From: Phycisphaera mikurensis
Lineage (GTDB): Bacteria; Planctomycetota; Phycisphaerae; WQYP01
Direction: 5' to 3'
DNA: 55,159 nt
Assembly (NCBI GenBank): GCA_022730455.1
Contig: DZDI01000005.1
Location: forward strand, 1-55,159
Shown: positions 1 through 7,893 of the stretch, one piece after another
Position numbering within the stretch: position 1 is the first letter of the stretch
How the letters are laid out: every line of letters begins with the position of its first letter
Notes under the pieces: generated by a model
The model's database searches: none
What the model was told of the DNA's origin: nothing
Seen by the model: only the letters and a program-made list of their open reading frames with translations
Program-made: the position numbers and the translations under genes

Positions 1-13
1 CCCGCCAAAATCC

Positions 14-53
14 ATGCCGTCGCAGTCCCTGTTATTACTTGGACAGGCTCCTA
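14..53 (-). repeat. Dispersed repeat family 1, copy 1
   Basis: Read on the minus strand this is TAGGAGCCTGTCCAAGTAAT followed by AACAGGGACTGCGACG. It matches copies at 4236, 15213 and 21364. The first TAG of the repeat serves as the stop codon of the adjacent glycosyltransferase, so the element may have trimmed that gene. Origin unknown. Confidence 0.6.
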
Positions 54-788
54 TGAGGATTTGGAGGGCGGCTTGCGACGGGCGGCAAAGAGTTCAGCCC
101 CTATGGTATAAAATATTTTCGTGCCGGCCCCCACCACGCCGTAAAGGGTACCGGATATTTTGGACTGGCCAATGCGGCGCCGGTAGTCCACCGGAATTTC
201 TTCGATGCGCAATCCGGCGGTCACGGCCCGTATCTGCATTTGTACGGTCCAGCCGAAATTTTGATCTTCCATGTGCAATTGATCGCAGGCTGATTTGCGA
301 ATAGCGCGAAAGGGCCCTAAATCGGTATAGTGATGATGCCAAAATAATTGAATCAGCGTGCACGCCAACCATCCGCCAAAACGTTGTTGAGGCAATAGCG
401 ACCCTTTTTCCCGATGGCCCAAAGTGCGGGAACCCAGCACCATATCGGCGCGATTATTGACGATCGGCGCGACGAGTGCATCCATGCGCTCGGGGTAATC
501 ACTTAAATCTCCATCCACAAAAACCAATATATCGGCATCGGTTGCTACGGAACACCCGGCCAGACATGCACGTCCGTAACCACGTTCCGGCACATGGATG
601 ACGGATGCACCCGCAGCGGCGGCTTCCGCGGCGGTCGAATCGGTTGATCCGTTATCACAAACGATGACCCGCTTCACCCAGCGCGGCACGGCCCGCACGA
701 CGTGCCCAATGGAATGCTGCTCATTGAGGGCGGGGATAATCACAGTGACGGAGCAGGCTTTTAGCCGCGATTCCATAGCGTTATCCAT
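51..788 (-). CDS. Family 2 glycosyltransferase (DPM1-like)
   Basis: A 245-residue GT-A fold glycosyltransferase, expected to work at the cytoplasmic face and move a sugar from a nucleotide donor to a lipid or glycan acceptor; donor and acceptor cannot be read. Seen: an N-terminal VTVIIPALNE strand, the DNGSTDST turn, a DGD metal-binding motif at about residues 92-94, and a C-terminal EIPVDYRRR block typical of dolichol/undecaprenyl-phosphate sugar transferases. No membrane helix is evident. The frame is open further upstream, but the ATG at 788 overlaps the TGA of the preceding gene (TGATG), so translational coupling decides the start. It forms an operon with the polytopic glycosyltransferase upstream, which could use its lipid-linked product. 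The stop codon coincides with the start of a dispersed repeat. Confidence 0.85.
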   Translation of the reverse strand: MDNAMESRLKACSVTVIIPALNEQHSIGHVVRAVPRWVKRVIVCDNGSTDSTAAEAAAAGASVIHVPERGYGRACLAGCSVATDADILVFVDGDLSDYPERMDALVAPIVNNRADMVLGSRTLGHREKGSLLPQQRFGGWLACTLIQLFWHHHYTDLGPFRAIRKSACDQLHMEDQNFGWTVQMQIRAVTAGLRIEEIPVDYRRRIGQSKISGTLYGVVGAGTKIFYTIGAELFAARRKPPSKSS

Positions 789-2152
789 CAGCATCTCTCC
801 GGTAAACCGACACGAGGGGCACTTGCAGCATGTCCTGCGTCTGGAAACCAACGGATTGACGGAATAAAAGACTCCAGGACAAACAGAAGGATGATGGGCG
901 CATGCTCAACCCAGATTAGTCCAGGATAAATATAGGCCAGATGATACAACCCAAGCGTACACGACCAAAGCAGAATGGAAAGCCTCGGGCTGACAGCCAA
1001 CATGGGCGTTACCCAGGTGTAGTACCATGGGAATTCGGTAGGAGCGAGCAAAAAGATCAACGCGGTAAGCCAAAGTCCCAATTTTATTAAATCCACCTGA
1101 TGTGAGGGCTTGCGCCGCAGCAGGACAATTGCCGTGATCGCATAGATAACCACCACCGTTATGCGGCTGGCACGCTGCGCCGCGAACCATGATGTCAGTA
1201 ACCATCCCCAAAGGCGTGAAATCAGGTGAAAGACGAGATCGTTGGCTTCCCAGTAATGGGCGTAGGCCTGAACCGAGATAAATGCACGCGGTCCGGTGAG
1301 CCACATGGGCGATAGTGCCACCAGTGTTGTAAGCGCCAATACCACTAATGCCCCGATCAAGCGCCACGGCTCACGCCAAAGCCTGCGTATGACAACGGCT
1401 ACCAGCACCAGCGGCCAGAATTTGGCACCGATTGCCAAGCCCAGCGCCACGCTCGCCCAAAGCAGGCGATCACTGACCAGTAACAGAAAGAATAGTGCTG
1501 TAAAAAACAGGACGATGGCATCCAGATGAGCTTCATTGGCGAAGGCATTGATAACAACAGGATTCCACCAGTAAAGAAGTAACCACGAAGACGGCAGTCG
1601 CAAGTGGAGCAGCGTCAGCCCGATAACCACTGCCGTGCCAGCGTCAAAAACCAGCAGCCATAATTTCAGCATGATGGTGCTTCCGGGTGACATCCAGGCC
1701 GATGCGGCAAAGACGGCTTCGCTGACGGGAGGGTAGATGGTGGGGAGTTTGTTATGGTTGATGCGCGTGATAAGTGCCCGGTGGTGCATCGCCATGGCGT
1801 GCAATCCGGCGGGCAGGCCAGCAGCCTGACCAGATAATGCGGCTGCCGGACTGTAGGCCCATGGGTCGTAGCCGTGAACCCAGACCATACCGTCCCAAAG
1901 GTACCGCAGATAATCGGTTTGGCGCGCGGGCGGAGCGGCGATTAATACCATTCGGGCGACAGCACCAATAAGAATGATCCAGAAAAGCATCCAGCGTGGC
2001 TGCGGATACTTCACACACATGGCGCTGATCACAAAAAGCAGGCCAACCGCGACGCAGCCTGCCACCAAAGGAATCCGAGGCGTCTGCGAACTCAGGGCGG
2101 CAGCTACAATCGCTGACCACGCCAATAGGACTGCAGCAACAACTAACGCCAC
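788..2152 (-). CDS. Polytopic membrane glycosyltransferase (GT-C / GT87-like)
   Basis: About 454 residues with roughly ten hydrophobic helices spread over the whole length. An early loop after the second or third helix holds the acidic RQTDYLRYLWDG stretch, and HGYDPW follows; this layout resembles polyprenyl-phosphate-mannose-dependent transferases and DUF2029/GT87 proteins. Expected role (family inference): transfer of a sugar from a lipid carrier on the outer face of the cytoplasmic membrane. It overlaps the downstream GT2 gene by one base, so the pair probably acts in one pathway. The start is uncertain. GTG at 2152 is the first standard start, but the frame stays open upstream to about 2227 and a GGAGAG lies at 2222-2227, before a possible CTG start at 2215 that would complete the first helix. 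Confidence 0.75.
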   Translation of the reverse strand: MALVVAAVLLAWSAIVAAALSSQTPRIPLVAGCVAVGLLFVISAMCVKYPQPRWMLFWIILIGAVARMVLIAAPPARQTDYLRYLWDGMVWVHGYDPWAYSPAAALSGQAAGLPAGLHAMAMHHRALITRINHNKLPTIYPPVSEAVFAASAWMSPGSTIMLKLWLLVFDAGTAVVIGLTLLHLRLPSSWLLLYWWNPVVINAFANEAHLDAIVLFFTALFFLLLVSDRLLWASVALGLAIGAKFWPLVLVAVVIRRLWREPWRLIGALVVLALTTLVALSPMWLTGPRAFISVQAYAHYWEANDLVFHLISRLWGWLLTSWFAAQRASRITVVVIYAITAIVLLRRKPSHQVDLIKLGLWLTALIFLLAPTEFPWYYTWVTPMLAVSPRLSILLWSCTLGLYHLAYIYPGLIWVEHAPIILLFVLESFIPSIRWFPDAGHAASAPRVGLPERC

Positions 2153-2480
2153 GCCTGTAAGCGCCAGAATGACTATTGATGCATGCGGAGTGGTGGCATT
2201 TCGACTTTTGACCAGTTTTAACTCTCCATTACCGCCGGTGTGCCGACTGACAAGCCGCTAAATTACCGGCCACTACAGTAATGATCCAGATGGCGGATGC
2301 TATCAGCCATATGCAACCACATATTTCCTACGTAAGATCATAGCGCTTAGGACGACCAACACCAAGGGCAGGGCGAGTCGCCATTGAGTTGGTGCCGGTG
2401 TTGTCCAGCCTTGCTATCACTTGGGCAGACGCCGAGCGCTGTGTGTGCACTTTACAGATATGTGGGAAAGTTGGAGGATA
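2153..2480. other. Divergent intergenic region
   Basis: A gap of about 330 bases between two divergent glycosyltransferase genes. It must hold promoters for both directions, but I see no convincing -35/-10 pair. Short ORFs here lack ribosome binding sites and family resemblance. The stretch at 2213-2227 may belong to the upstream gene (see its entry). Confidence 0.4.
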
Positions 2481-3296
2481 ATGGACTCCATGGATAATTT
2501 TGAGGCAATAGAGCCGACACCAGCCACCAGTCAAGGAGTACGAATAAGCGACTCGGGCGCGATACGCGGGGACTATCTGCGCAAAGTTTGCGATGGGAAG
2601 ATTGGCGTGGTGGTGCCTTGCAAAGGGGACGAGCATCTCTTGCCCGAGTGCTTGCATTCCCTCAAGGAGTTTCAACTGGCGGGCGATAGCATTGTCTTGG
2701 TGGATGGCGATGGAAACGCCGAATTGGCACACGACATCCAATCTCGCGGTTTAACCTATTTGCAAACCGAAGATTCACGACGCGGGTCAGCCATCGGTTG
2801 CGGCATTGCGTGGCTTTTGCAAAATGACCATGTCGATGTTCTGTTAATATGCCATGCGGATATGCGGCTTGCATATGGCACGCGTGCCGCAATGTTGGGC
2901 GCCGTCGGACACAACGCACGCCTGGCGTGGGGCTGGATGGGCCACCGCATAGATGATTGGCGTTGGCGATACCGTCTTATCGAATGGGGCAATAGCTGGC
3001 GCGGGGCGGCGTTGCATTTGCCATATGGTGATCAATTGATGTTTGTTGGATCCGATTTACTGGCACAGACCGGCGGGTGGCCGATGCAACCGACTATGGA
3101 AGACATCGAATTATCGCTTCGCCTGCGCAGGGTCACACCCCCGGTGCATGTCAAAACGCCAACATGGATTGGCAGCCGTCATTGGCGGGAAGGCGTCGTG
3201 AAAACCACTCTGCGTAATTGGCATACCGCATGGCGATATGCAGCCCACCGAAGGCCATCGTGCAAAGGGGTGACATGCCTGATGACCAAATCGTAA
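2481..3296 (+). CDS. TIGR04283-type glycosyltransferase (rSAM/selenodomain-associated transferase 2)
   Basis: A 271-residue GT2-fold transferase resembling the family called rSAM/selenodomain-associated transferase 2, also annotated arsenosugar-biosynthesis glycosyltransferase. Seen: IGVVVPCKGDE at the first strand, VLVDGDGNAE, the RGSAIGCG loop that replaces the usual GT2 RG/N-A-G motif, LICHADMRL as the metal-binding strand, and GDQLMFVGSDL followed by MEDIELSLRLR near the C-terminus; all fit that family. The start is the ATG at 2481, preceded by GGAGG at 2473-2477. It overlaps the TIGR04282 gene by 22 bases; the two families commonly sit together, which supports both calls. The radical-SAM partner and any arsenic methyltransferase are not in this window, so the product is unknown. 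Confidence 0.85.
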   Translation: MDSMDNFEAIEPTPATSQGVRISDSGAIRGDYLRKVCDGKIGVVVPCKGDEHLLPECLHSLKEFQLAGDSIVLVDGDGNAELAHDIQSRGLTYLQTEDSRRGSAIGCGIAWLLQNDHVDVLLICHADMRLAYGTRAAMLGAVGHNARLAWGWMGHRIDDWRWRYRLIEWGNSWRGAALHLPYGDQLMFVGSDLLAQTGGWPMQPTMEDIELSLRLRRVTPPVHVKTPTWIGSRHWREGVVKTTLRNWHTAWRYAAHRRPSCKGVTCLMTKS

Positions 3297-4015
3297 GCAG
3301 CGTAGAAAAGGCCGGAAGCGTGTCTTTGGTATTGGTTGCAAAAGAAGCGATTCCGGGGCGTGTCAAAACGCGCCTCATGCCGCAGATTTCGGCACACGCG
3401 GCGGCCGATGTGTACACGCTATTTCTGCACCATACTCGCAGCGTGTGCGAGCGAGCGGCTGGTTTCTGCAGCCATCTGCAACTGGTACTTTTATTTGACC
3501 CGCCGCACGCGATGCATGCGTGGCACTCTTGGACAAAGTGGCTAAGACTGCCGCAGACCGCTGGCGATCTGGGTGAGCGGCTCAAGCAGGCGCAGGCCAC
3601 CTTGGGACAAGCACATAACGGCGGATGCGTATTTCTCGGGGCCGACGCACCGGAAATAACCTCCGAACACATTTTGTGGGCCGTGGATGCCGTACGGGAA
3701 GCACGCTGCGCCATGGTGCCTTCACCCGACGGTGGATATGTGCTCATCGGCATTCCTACCGGCGGGCCGGAACTTTTTGATGGAATCACGTGGAGCACCG
3801 CGCAGGTGGCAGCGCAAACCCGCCAAGCCGCTATCCGACAGGATGCGGATATCCGAGAGTTGCCGCCGATTGCGGATATCGATCGCCCTGGCGATTTGTC
3901 AGAATTGATTGACCGTTTGCATGCATCATCGCGGTCTGCCGACCACGTCCTGAGACAGCAGCTTATCGGTGCGGTCCGATCAGCCAGCAATGGTGTTCCA
4001 AGTATTGCAAAATGA
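3275..4015 (+). CDS. TIGR04282/DUF2064 glycosyltransferase (rSAM/selenodomain-associated transferase 1)
   Basis: A 246-residue protein of the DUF2064 family, a nucleotidyl/glycosyl transferase fold. Seen: the diagnostic N-terminal LVAKEAIPGRVKTRLMP segment, where PG-R-KTRL is the nucleotide-binding loop, GDLGERL near residue 100, FLGADAPEI as the metal site, and PSPDGGYVLIGI. Start ATG at 3275 follows AAAGGGG at about 3264-3270; the frame is open upstream, but those residues lie inside the preceding gene. It is translationally overlapped with the TIGR04283 gene and should act with it. Family annotation links the pair to arsenosugar or other modified-sugar synthesis; nothing local tests this. 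A longer antisense ORF (3151-4065) is rejected as a shadow. Confidence 0.87.
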   Translation: MPDDQIVSSVEKAGSVSLVLVAKEAIPGRVKTRLMPQISAHAAADVYTLFLHHTRSVCERAAGFCSHLQLVLLFDPPHAMHAWHSWTKWLRLPQTAGDLGERLKQAQATLGQAHNGGCVFLGADAPEITSEHILWAVDAVREARCAMVPSPDGGYVLIGIPTGGPELFDGITWSTAQVAAQTRQAAIRQDADIRELPPIADIDRPGDLSELIDRLHASSRSADHVLRQQLIGAVRSASNGVPSIAK

Positions 4016-4235
4016 TAAGGAGCCATTTGCCCGCGCCCTGCGCGACACTGAACCAATGGCGTCAACTGAATGGCAGCAGTTCAAGCCCGGATGCAAAACA
4101 ACCACGACCATAAGCCGCGTGGCGTGCCCAATAATAACGCAACGCGTATGGATGAAATAGCCCGCGGCCCGTACGCATCGATGTAGACCCATGCAAGTCT
4201 GTAACCGCCCACTCCGTAGAGCCGGGAGTCTATCT

Positions 4236-4275
4236 GGGAGCCTGTCCAAGTAATAGCACGGATGCGATGTACGGG
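4236..4275 (+). repeat. Dispersed repeat family 1, copy 2
   Basis: GGAGCCTGTCCAAGTAATAG followed by CACGGATGCGATGTACGG. It lies in the 341-base gap between the TIGR04282 gene and dps. Apart from this repeat and the dps promoter the gap (4016-4356) shows nothing recognisable. Confidence 0.6.
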
Positions 4276-4320
4276 GTGTGCGGTCGCGTTGCCTGCTGTT
4301 TATTTTTTTACAATGGCCGC

Positions 4321-4350
4321 TTGACAGGCCATGTCGATATTCAGTACAAT
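4321..4350 (+). promoter_or_regulatory. Sigma-70-type promoter of dps
   Basis: A perfect -35 TTGACA at 4321-4326 and -10 TACAAT at 4345-4350 are separated by 18 bases. Transcription is expected to begin about 7 bases after the -10, at about 4357, which is the A of the dps ATG. Confidence 0.7.
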
Positions 4351-4356
4351 CGTGGT

Positions 4357-4815
4357 ATGAAGACTTCTACAGATTCCAAGGCCGCCCTGACCAACAGCCT
4401 GAACCAAGTGCTGGCTGATTCCTATGCGCTGATGTCGCTCACCCATCTGGCGCACTGGAATGTCGAAGGGCCCGGTTTTTTTTCCTTGCATACGGCATTT
4501 GAGACCCAGTATGAGGAATTATTTACGGCCATTGATGAGATTGCTGAACGCGTCCGCGCCCTGAACGCCTATGCAATCGGCGGCCTCAGTACGCTTGCAC
4601 ACACGGCACAGATGAAAGAATTTGCCGCGCCGATTGCCCAGCAGGATTACGTCAAGCGGCTCATCGCCGCCAATGATAAACTTTTGACCGACGCTGGTGA
4701 GGCGCGGGATTTGGCGATCCGGGCGGATGACGCCGAGAGTCAGGATTTGATGATCCGCCGCATTGCGTTACATCAAAAAACCGCTTGGATGCTTAACAGC
4801 TTCCTGAAGGGCTGA
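4357..4815 (+). CDS. dps: Dps-family DNA-protecting ferritin-like protein
   Basis: A 152-residue Dps/miniferritin that oxidises Fe(II) with peroxide and stores iron in a dodecamer in the cytoplasm. The inter-subunit ferroxidase residues are all present with exact family spacing: H33, H45, D60 and E64 (the 12-15-4 pattern of E. coli H51, H63, D78, E82). The helix after it carries ERVRALN. Length fits a compact Dps without a long DNA-binding tail, though the N-terminus has a few lysines. Start ATG at 4357: the frame is open upstream, but the promoter lies inside that extension, so the upstream ATGs are excluded. The mRNA is probably leaderless, and no Shine-Dalgarno is seen. A short stem (TGAAAAT/ATTTTCA) overlaps the stop codon but lacks a U-tract. 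It is an isolated single gene. Confidence 0.92.
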   Translation: MKTSTDSKAALTNSLNQVLADSYALMSLTHLAHWNVEGPGFFSLHTAFETQYEELFTAIDEIAERVRALNAYAIGGLSTLAHTAQMKEFAAPIAQQDYVKRLIAANDKLLTDAGEARDLAIRADDAESQDLMIRRIALHQKTAWMLNSFLKG

Positions 4816-4915
4816 AAATTCCATTTTCAAGCCATGATCGTATGCGTACCGAATCCATTCCCCAGCTTTCAGCCGCACGATATATTAATTTAACATCATC
4901 TCGGTACAAGAAAAA

Positions 4916-7798
4916 TCAGGACCCTGGCGCGGTGTCACTGCTGATTTTCGAGCCCATTTGATACACGCCGGACATGGCCTTGAAAACCGCATAACCATGG
5001 TGCACGCCACGAAATTTGATTTCCGGCAAGGATTTGGCCACCCGCCCGGATTCTCGTATGGCTTTGACATCCGATTGCGGAAAGTAAATCGTTGCCGTAC
5101 TGCCGACCGGAACAGTGATGTCCAGGGTCAAGTGCCGATTGTCGCGCCGCCAAGCGGTTTTAATCGGGCCATAGGGTGATAGATGATGAGCCTTGACGAA
5201 GTTCAGGCCAGGCAGGCAAGCCGGCTGCACGACGAAATGGCGGAACCCGGGCATGCGTGGATCCGGCCTGATACCTGCCAGGTGCTTAAAAAACCAGGCA
5301 CACACACTGCCGAACATGGGGTGCATGTGCGATCCCATTCCGTTCCAATTTTCCCATAATGTCGTAGCCCCTTGTGCGATCTGCCATCCATAGCTGGGAA
5401 AAGTGGTCTGGCTCATGAGAGACAAGGCCAGATCGCCACGCCCTTCGCGCATCAGCACATCCAGTAGAAGCGGGGTTGCCAAAATGCCGGTGTCAAAATG
5501 CCGATGCGTTACGCTTACCAGGTGATGCACGAGATGAGCGAACACTTTATGGCGAACTGACGGCGGAACCAGATCAAAGGCCAGAGGAAATACATCTGCC
5601 CCTTGGGAACCAATGGAATAATATCCGTGTGCAGTATTAAAAAACGCCTTGTTGACAGCCCGTTTTGATCGCGCACAACAACGCCTGAATACGGCAATAT
5701 CGTCCGGGCGGTGAACGATGGTGGCAATGCTGGCCATGACATTACAGATAAAGGCCAGGTAGCAGGTATTGACCAGTTCAGGTGGAATGGCAATAGGGGT
5801 TGGCGTGGCCCAGTCTCCCAGACACCATCCGCCGGGTTCTTCGTGGGTGATGATGCCGTCCTGGTTGGTGCAGTCATCCAGAAACGCCACCCATTTTTTC
5901 ATGGTTTCATAATGCTGGTTGAGAATATGCCGATCACCATAATACAGATAGACATACCATGGAATTAATACGCACGCGGACCCCCATGCGGGGCCGCCAC
6001 CGCCGCCTTCAAATGGCGCCGTATGCGGCACAAAACCGCTGAGCGGTCCCTGGGCGTCGGCAAGGTCCTGTGCCCATTTGATGTACAGGCGGTGCGTATC
6101 AAAGGAGTATATGGCGGGCTGTGCCGAGAGGTGCCCATCGGCGCCGTAACCGAGCCGTTCCCGATGCGGACAATCCATCGGCACGGCACCATGGATGGCC
6201 GCCAATTCCGTGCGCCGGTAATTGGCGTAGATTTGATTCAACAATGGGCTGGAGCATTCAAACGCCCCACAAGGTTTTACATCGGTATGGGCGCTTTGCC
6301 CTGAAATGGCATGCGCCTGTGGCGGCGTAACGCAGCCATTTACTTCAATGTATCTGAATCCGTGCCAAGTAAATCGCGGTTCATACACTTCCTCATCCAA
6401 GCCCTTGGCAATATAGGTATCAGATTGGCCATAGCGCAGCCCGGAGTCTTCAATATAATGAATTTGGATTTTTGTGCCGGCTGGCTGGCGTACTTTCATA
6501 CGTACCCAACCGGCAAAATTCTGGCCGCAATCAAAACCATAGACGCCGGGTTGGGGCGTAAATATCTGCCCTTCCAAACCGCGTATGGGTCGGGTCAATG
6601 CGGTCACGGGCAGTTTTTCTGTAACTCGATCATACGGGGCCATCTGGGCCATTAACGGGCCGATCGGTGCGGCGATGGCCCGTGCTGAAGTCCATGTCGC
6701 ATCATCATAATCCGCATGGCTCCATGCCGGGTTTGCGAGCCTCGCATCATATGTTTCGCCGGTAAAAATGGCATCGTTGAGGATCGGGCCGGTAGTGAAC
6801 TTCCAGTGGGGCGTGGTGCCGATGAGAGCAGACGTGCCATCGGTAAATTCCAGTCGCAATTGTAATATCAGGCGGGGCTGGCCATACCACATCCATCCTT
6901 CAACCCGGCGAGCACGCTGGTTGTACCAGCCATTGCCAAGAATAACCCCCATGGCGTTGCGACCAGGATGGAGATGGGTTGTGATGTCATGTGTGTTATA
7001 AAGAACGCGTTTTAACCCGTTGTCACGGACGGGATACAACAGATGTGAGAGATGCCGCGGGCCAAAATCCGTCTGGGCGGGCGCTAGGACCTGATCTCCC
7101 ACCTTTTGGCCATTCAGATACAGTTCATAGTAACCTAGGCCGCAGATATACGCTCTGGCGGCTTTTATGGGCCGGTCAATGGAAAATTCTGTTCGGAAAT
7201 AAGGTGCCGCTGGCGTGTCGAATGAATCGGGGTTTTCTACCGATGGCGAGCCAATCCAGGCGGCTTTCCAGTCCGCGGGATCGAGTAGCCCCATTTCCCA
7301 CGCCGCTGGTGCGCTCCATTGACCTAGGGCCCCATTCTGATCCCAAATCCGCACCTTCCAATAACACCGCAGGCCGGATCGCATAGGCCCGCCGCTGTAT
7401 ATTACATTCGTAGAGTCTGCCGACTGAACCTTCCCGGAGTTCCACAAATCGCCCGTATTATTGTTAAGTATTGAGGGCGAGCTTGCTACAATGATCTGAT
7501 AGCCCGATTGGCGGGCACCACGTTTAGCGGATATGAGTTGCCAGCCCAGCCGCGGCCGACGAACGTCTATCCCCAAAGGGTTAAACAGAAATTCGCACCG
7601 AAGATGATCGGCGTGCAGCGGTGAGTCCGCTGCGGCTACGGCTGCCGCCGACGCAGCATCAGTCTCCATCGCAAGACACAGTGCCGCAGCACCGGCGGTC
7701 AGGCTGAGAAAGATGCGACGATCCATGCCACGGGAACCATCGCCAGGATTATGTTGGTTCACGTGGGGCGACACAGGCGGGCGGCGCCGATTTTTCAT
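4916..7798 (-). CDS. GH78 alpha-L-rhamnosidase, Tat-exported
   Basis: A 960-residue GH78 enzyme that inverts and releases terminal alpha-L-rhamnose from pectin side chains, rhamnosides or glycans. Seen: an N-terminal region with RR-IFLSLTAG (Tat-like, preceded by a basic n-region), the N-terminal beta domain (PLGIDVRRPRLGW), the jelly-roll domain with LGNGWYNQR, and an alpha/alpha barrel with D542, E547 and D554 in DCPHRERLGYGAD, matching the catalytic-site D567/E572/D579 of Bacillus RhaB. GGWCLGDW and a C-terminal beta sandwich follow. Start ATG at 7798 has AGGA just upstream; an internal Met directly before DRRIF is an alternative. It lies 95 bases behind GH92 and is probably co-transcribed with it. 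Confidence 0.9.
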   Translation of the reverse strand: MKNRRRPPVSPHVNQHNPGDGSRGMDRRIFLSLTAGAAALCLAMETDAASAAAVAAADSPLHADHLRCEFLFNPLGIDVRRPRLGWQLISAKRGARQSGYQIIVASSPSILNNNTGDLWNSGKVQSADSTNVIYSGGPMRSGLRCYWKVRIWDQNGALGQWSAPAAWEMGLLDPADWKAAWIGSPSVENPDSFDTPAAPYFRTEFSIDRPIKAARAYICGLGYYELYLNGQKVGDQVLAPAQTDFGPRHLSHLLYPVRDNGLKRVLYNTHDITTHLHPGRNAMGVILGNGWYNQRARRVEGWMWYGQPRLILQLRLEFTDGTSALIGTTPHWKFTTGPILNDAIFTGETYDARLANPAWSHADYDDATWTSARAIAAPIGPLMAQMAPYDRVTEKLPVTALTRPIRGLEGQIFTPQPGVYGFDCGQNFAGWVRMKVRQPAGTKIQIHYIEDSGLRYGQSDTYIAKGLDEEVYEPRFTWHGFRYIEVNGCVTPPQAHAISGQSAHTDVKPCGAFECSSPLLNQIYANYRRTELAAIHGAVPMDCPHRERLGYGADGHLSAQPAIYSFDTHRLYIKWAQDLADAQGPLSGFVPHTAPFEGGGGGPAWGSACVLIPWYVYLYYGDRHILNQHYETMKKWVAFLDDCTNQDGIITHEEPGGWCLGDWATPTPIAIPPELVNTCYLAFICNVMASIATIVHRPDDIAVFRRCCARSKRAVNKAFFNTAHGYYSIGSQGADVFPLAFDLVPPSVRHKVFAHLVHHLVSVTHRHFDTGILATPLLLDVLMREGRGDLALSLMSQTTFPSYGWQIAQGATTLWENWNGMGSHMHPMFGSVCAWFFKHLAGIRPDPRMPGFRHFVVQPACLPGLNFVKAHHLSPYGPIKTAWRRDNRHLTLDITVPVGSTATIYFPQSDVKAIRESGRVAKSLPEIKFRGVHHGYAVFKAMSGVYQMGSKISSDTAPGS

Positions 7799-7893
7799 CG
7801 TCGTCCTTTCAGTCAGACAGGCGTCGCGAGCGACTTGTTTACGATTTGACGTTCAATATAGTAGAGCATTTCATCTGCCATCAACTGCCTGAA

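Noticed and set aside
3151-4065. A 304-residue minus-strand ORF, longer than the gene on the other strand
   Set aside because: The plus strand carries clear DUF2064 motifs with a ribosome binding site and the expected partner gene; the minus frame is low-complexity and Ser/Ala/Arg-rich as shadows are.
4813-4831. TGAAAAT-TCC-ATTTTCA stem at the dps stop codon as an intrinsic terminator
   Set aside because: The stem is AT-rich and no U-tract follows.
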